Shown here: positions 62,173-64,000 of the stretch, piece after piece
How the letters are laid out: each line of letters starts with the position of its first letter
How positions within the stretch are numbered: the first letter of the stretch is position 1
Source: Clostridia bacterium
GTDB taxonomy: Bacteria > Bacillota > Clostridia > Oscillospirales > Acutalibacteraceae
DNA length: 64,000 nt
Assembly (NCBI GenBank): GCA_017439585.1
Contig: JAFSIV010000004.1
Span: 62,001-126,000 of the forward strand
Direction of reading: 5' to 3'
Translations under genes and position numbers: made by a program
The notes under the pieces: model-generated
The model's input: only the letters and a program-made list of their open reading frames with translations
What the model was told of the DNA's origin: nothing
The model's database searches: none

Positions 62173-62497
62173 TATAGAAAATAATCCGATGACCTTTGAA
62201 GATATAAGCTCTTCAACTTCTGCAAAAAAGCGTAAGTCTGCCTCTAAGGAGTATGGCGAGGGTGCTTTTAAAAATATCGATAAGGTAATTAAGGTGATTT
62301 CTTTTCTCGTTTCAATAAGCACCTTCTTGGTTTCTGCTGTTATTGCCGTTGTTTTGGCTTTATATGATTCGGTTTTCCTTATAATATCAATAGGTTTGCT
62401 TATTTTTGGTATTTTAATGGCTTTGTTATTGCTATTTTTAATTTATGGATTAGGCCATATTATAACTCAAAATAAGGAAATTTTAAAACGGTTATAA
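62165..62497 (+). CDS. Small membrane protein
   Basis: 110 residues with a GTG start overlapping the ileS stop by 8 nt. A charged N-terminal ~40 residues (Lys/Ser-rich) is followed by two membrane segments, about 46-68 and 70-97, and the basic end NKEILKRL. No family recognised. Coupled translation with ileS and a terminator right after it support a real gene. Confidence 0.7.
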   Translation: MSNIENNPMTFEDISSSTSAKKRKSASKEYGEGAFKNIDKVIKVISFLVSISTFLVSAVIAVVLALYDSVFLIISIGLLIFGILMALLLLFLIYGLGHIITQNKEILKRL

Positions 62498-62502
62498 TTT
62501 TT

Positions 62503-62536
62503 ATCCAGCCCCTAAATTAAGGGGTTGGATTTTTTA
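62503..62536 (+). terminator. Terminator after the ileS transcript
   Basis: ATCCAGCCCCT, a 6-base loop, AGGGGTTGGAT and a T-run. Confidence 0.88.
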
Positions 62537-62602
62537 ATGAATTTTTTAATGAAATGTATAAAATAATTAAAAATATATTTAAGATTTATGGGATAATTAA
62601 TA

Positions 62603-62631
62603 TTGTATTTTTTGTAGAAATATGGTATCAT
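62603..62631 (+). promoter_or_regulatory. Sigma-A promoter of the LTA-synthase-like gene
   Basis: TTGTAT (62603-62608), 17 bases, TATCAT (62626-62631). Confidence 0.65.
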
Positions 62632-62672
62632 ATTAATAAGATTATTTTAAATTTCAGGAAGGAAGGCTGTCG

Positions 62673-64000
62673 GTGAATATTAATAGCATTAAAAATTCAG
62701 TTTTCAGCTTTTTTCAACATAAATTACCACAATTTTTTTCAAATAGCTTTAAAGTAACCTCTTCAAAAACTTCTAAAATTATTGGAGCGGTTATTTTTGC
62801 TGTAACCTTAATCGGCGTTATAATTTGTGTTAACAGTTTTGTCTCGGCTGAAACCTCTTTTAGATGGTTGCTTTTAGCGATAGCTCTTGCTTTACCCTTT
62901 ATTTCAGGCGTTTCTGCCGCTTTTACGGTGAGACTTAAAAGTGAAAAGATAGATAAAATCTGGCATTTTATATTTATATTTATTTTGCCTTTAATTTCGG
63001 TTACCATAACCGAATGTTTAAACGGTATTTTTATTTATGATATGACCTATCTTGGCTTCTTTGGAAACTATCTGGTCTTTTTGGTGTTCTATTTTGTTTT
63101 CTTTGCTTTAACCGGAAGTTTCAGAGTTTCATATATTGTAGTAACAACCCTGTTTTTTGGCTTAGGTGTTGCCCATGCTTATTTAATGGAATTCAGAGGA
63201 ACACCCTTTTTGCCGATGGACTTTTTAAGCATTACCACTGCTATGGGTGTTGCGAACACATATAATTATATGCCGAATTATAAGATTGTTTTAGCGGCGC
63301 TTATGTTTATATTTGTTATAATCGTTAGCATCAAAACTAAGACTCCTAAATATAATCTAGCAACCAAAATTGTTTCCCGTACTTTTACTGCAACATTCAG
63401 TATCATATTATTGTTGCTCTTTTTTGGTACTAATGTGTTTGCAGATATGGGCATTAAGCCTGATTTCTGGAATCAAACCCGCGGTTATAGGAATTATGGT
63501 TTTGCATTTAATTTCTTTTGCAATACAAAGTATTTATATATGTCTGAGCCAACCGATTATAACCCTGATAAAATCAAGGATTATGTTGAAGGCGTTATAG
63601 ATAAAAATGAAACAATAATTGATGATAGCTATGAAAAGCCAAATATAATTTGTATTATGAATGAGTAGCTTTCTGATTTAGGTGTACTCGGTAAATTAGA
63701 AACAAATGAAGACTATATGCCTTTTATGAGAAGTCTTACCGAAAATACGGTTAGAGGTAATCTTTATGTGCCTGTAATCGGTGCGGGAACTTCAAATACC
63801 GAGTTTGAATTCTTAACAGGGCATACGACCGCATTCTTGCCATCGGGAAGTAATGCATATATGCTTTATATTAAGGATGCGCAAGCTTCTTTGGTTTCAA
63901 CCGTTGAGGCGCAGGGCTATTCTTCTTATGCGCTTCATCCATATTATGCTATGGGTTGGAAGCGCACCGAGGTTTATAATAATTTCGGGTTTAATGATTT
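62673..64000 (+). pseudogene. LTA-synthase-family sulfatase interrupted by an amber codon (runs off the right edge)
   Basis: Family members polymerise glycerol phosphate from phosphatidylglycerol into lipoteichoic acid, or act on related glycans, outside the membrane. It starts with GTG 62673 behind AAGGAAGG. About six membrane helices occupy residues 37-260, then the extracellular enzyme begins: PNIICIMNE, then TAG (63666-63668), then LSDLGVLG in the same frame. Homologues read NES(F/L)SDL there, so a Ser codon is replaced by stop one residue after the metal-ligand Glu. The frame stays open for 110 codons to the window edge, including IGAGTSNTEFEFLTG with the expected catalytic Thr. As written it yields 331 residues without the active site. 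Confidence 0.82.

Noticed and set aside
63660..63672. Pyrrolysine or other recoding of the amber codon
   Set aside because: Homologues have Ser here, no pyl genes are seen, and TAG ends groES and coaD in this window; mutation or sequence error is simpler, though readthrough is not excluded.

Overview
The window is AT-rich and compactly coded. It reads as chromosomal DNA of an anaerobic Firmicute of the class Clostridia, most likely an Oscillospiraceae/Ruminococcaceae-type gut or rumen bacterium. Supporting evidence: single-chain clostridial PurL (1230 aa), formate-THF ligase, PurO-type IMP cyclohydrolase beside a stand-alone AICAR transformylase, class B sortases, LCP and LTA-synthase-family proteins, a secreted BspA-type leucine-rich-repeat protein with a dockerin-like module, and good SD sequences and sigma-A promoters before most genes. 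No phage, plasmid, CRISPR array or transposase gene was seen. Species cannot be named from sequence alone.

Layout. 1-3.8 kb: asd (cut by the left edge), queA, galT and a tRNA-Arg(CCT). 3.9-14.5 kb: a complete histidine operon, led by a TrpR-family regulator (YerC/HisR type), then a fused hisZ-hisG, hisD, C, B, H, A, F, IE and a PHP histidinol phosphatase, continuing without a visible terminator into an SDR oxidoreductase and a MATE exporter. 14.5-20.3 kb (minus): AGCS amino-acid symporter, M24 peptidase, secA, queH. 20.4-26.7 kb (plus): cysteine desulfurase and thiI (tRNA s4U), pncC, a class B sortase, a membrane-anchored protein with a decayed CinA-N/MoCF-like domain, and an NSS transporter. 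26.7-30.1 kb (minus): a second sortase B with an LCP protein and a small cell-surface protein, preceded by three tiny uncharacterised genes. 30.2-46.4 kb: a phosphodiesterase (plus), then the purine operon on the minus strand (purE, F, M, N, O, AICAR transformylase, glyA, D, L, fhs and an OmpA-domain lipoprotein). The operon is controlled by a ZTP riboswitch whose 3' end overlaps an intrinsic terminator. 46.4-52.1 kb: a small unknown gene, groES-groEL, HPr, and prfC-rimM-trmD. 52.1-57.3 kb: a repeat-rich intergenic region, the 1455-aa BspA/dockerin protein and further dispersed repeats. 57.3-64 kb: rsmD, coaD, a coiled-coil protein, ileS, a small membrane protein and an LTA-synthase-family gene interrupted by an in-frame amber codon.

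How the genes work together. The his and pur clusters are metabolically linked: HisF/HisH release AICAR, which is the substrate of the AICAR transformylase, while its triphosphate form ZTP is the riboswitch ligand. GlyA and Fhs supply the one-carbon folates used by PurN and the transformylase. Cysteine desulfurase feeds sulfur to ThiI; QueA and QueH both act late in queuosine synthesis. The sortases, LCP protein, small surface protein and LtaS-like gene form a cell-envelope theme.

Most notable: the amber codon next to the LtaS metal-ligand motif, PurF without its glutaminase cysteine, the HisZ-HisG fusion, a CinA-like domain recast as a membrane protein beside a sortase, the three-gene cassette of tiny proteins, and three kinds of dispersed palindromic or MITE-like repeats. 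Assignments rest on reading motifs by eye; no database search was run.
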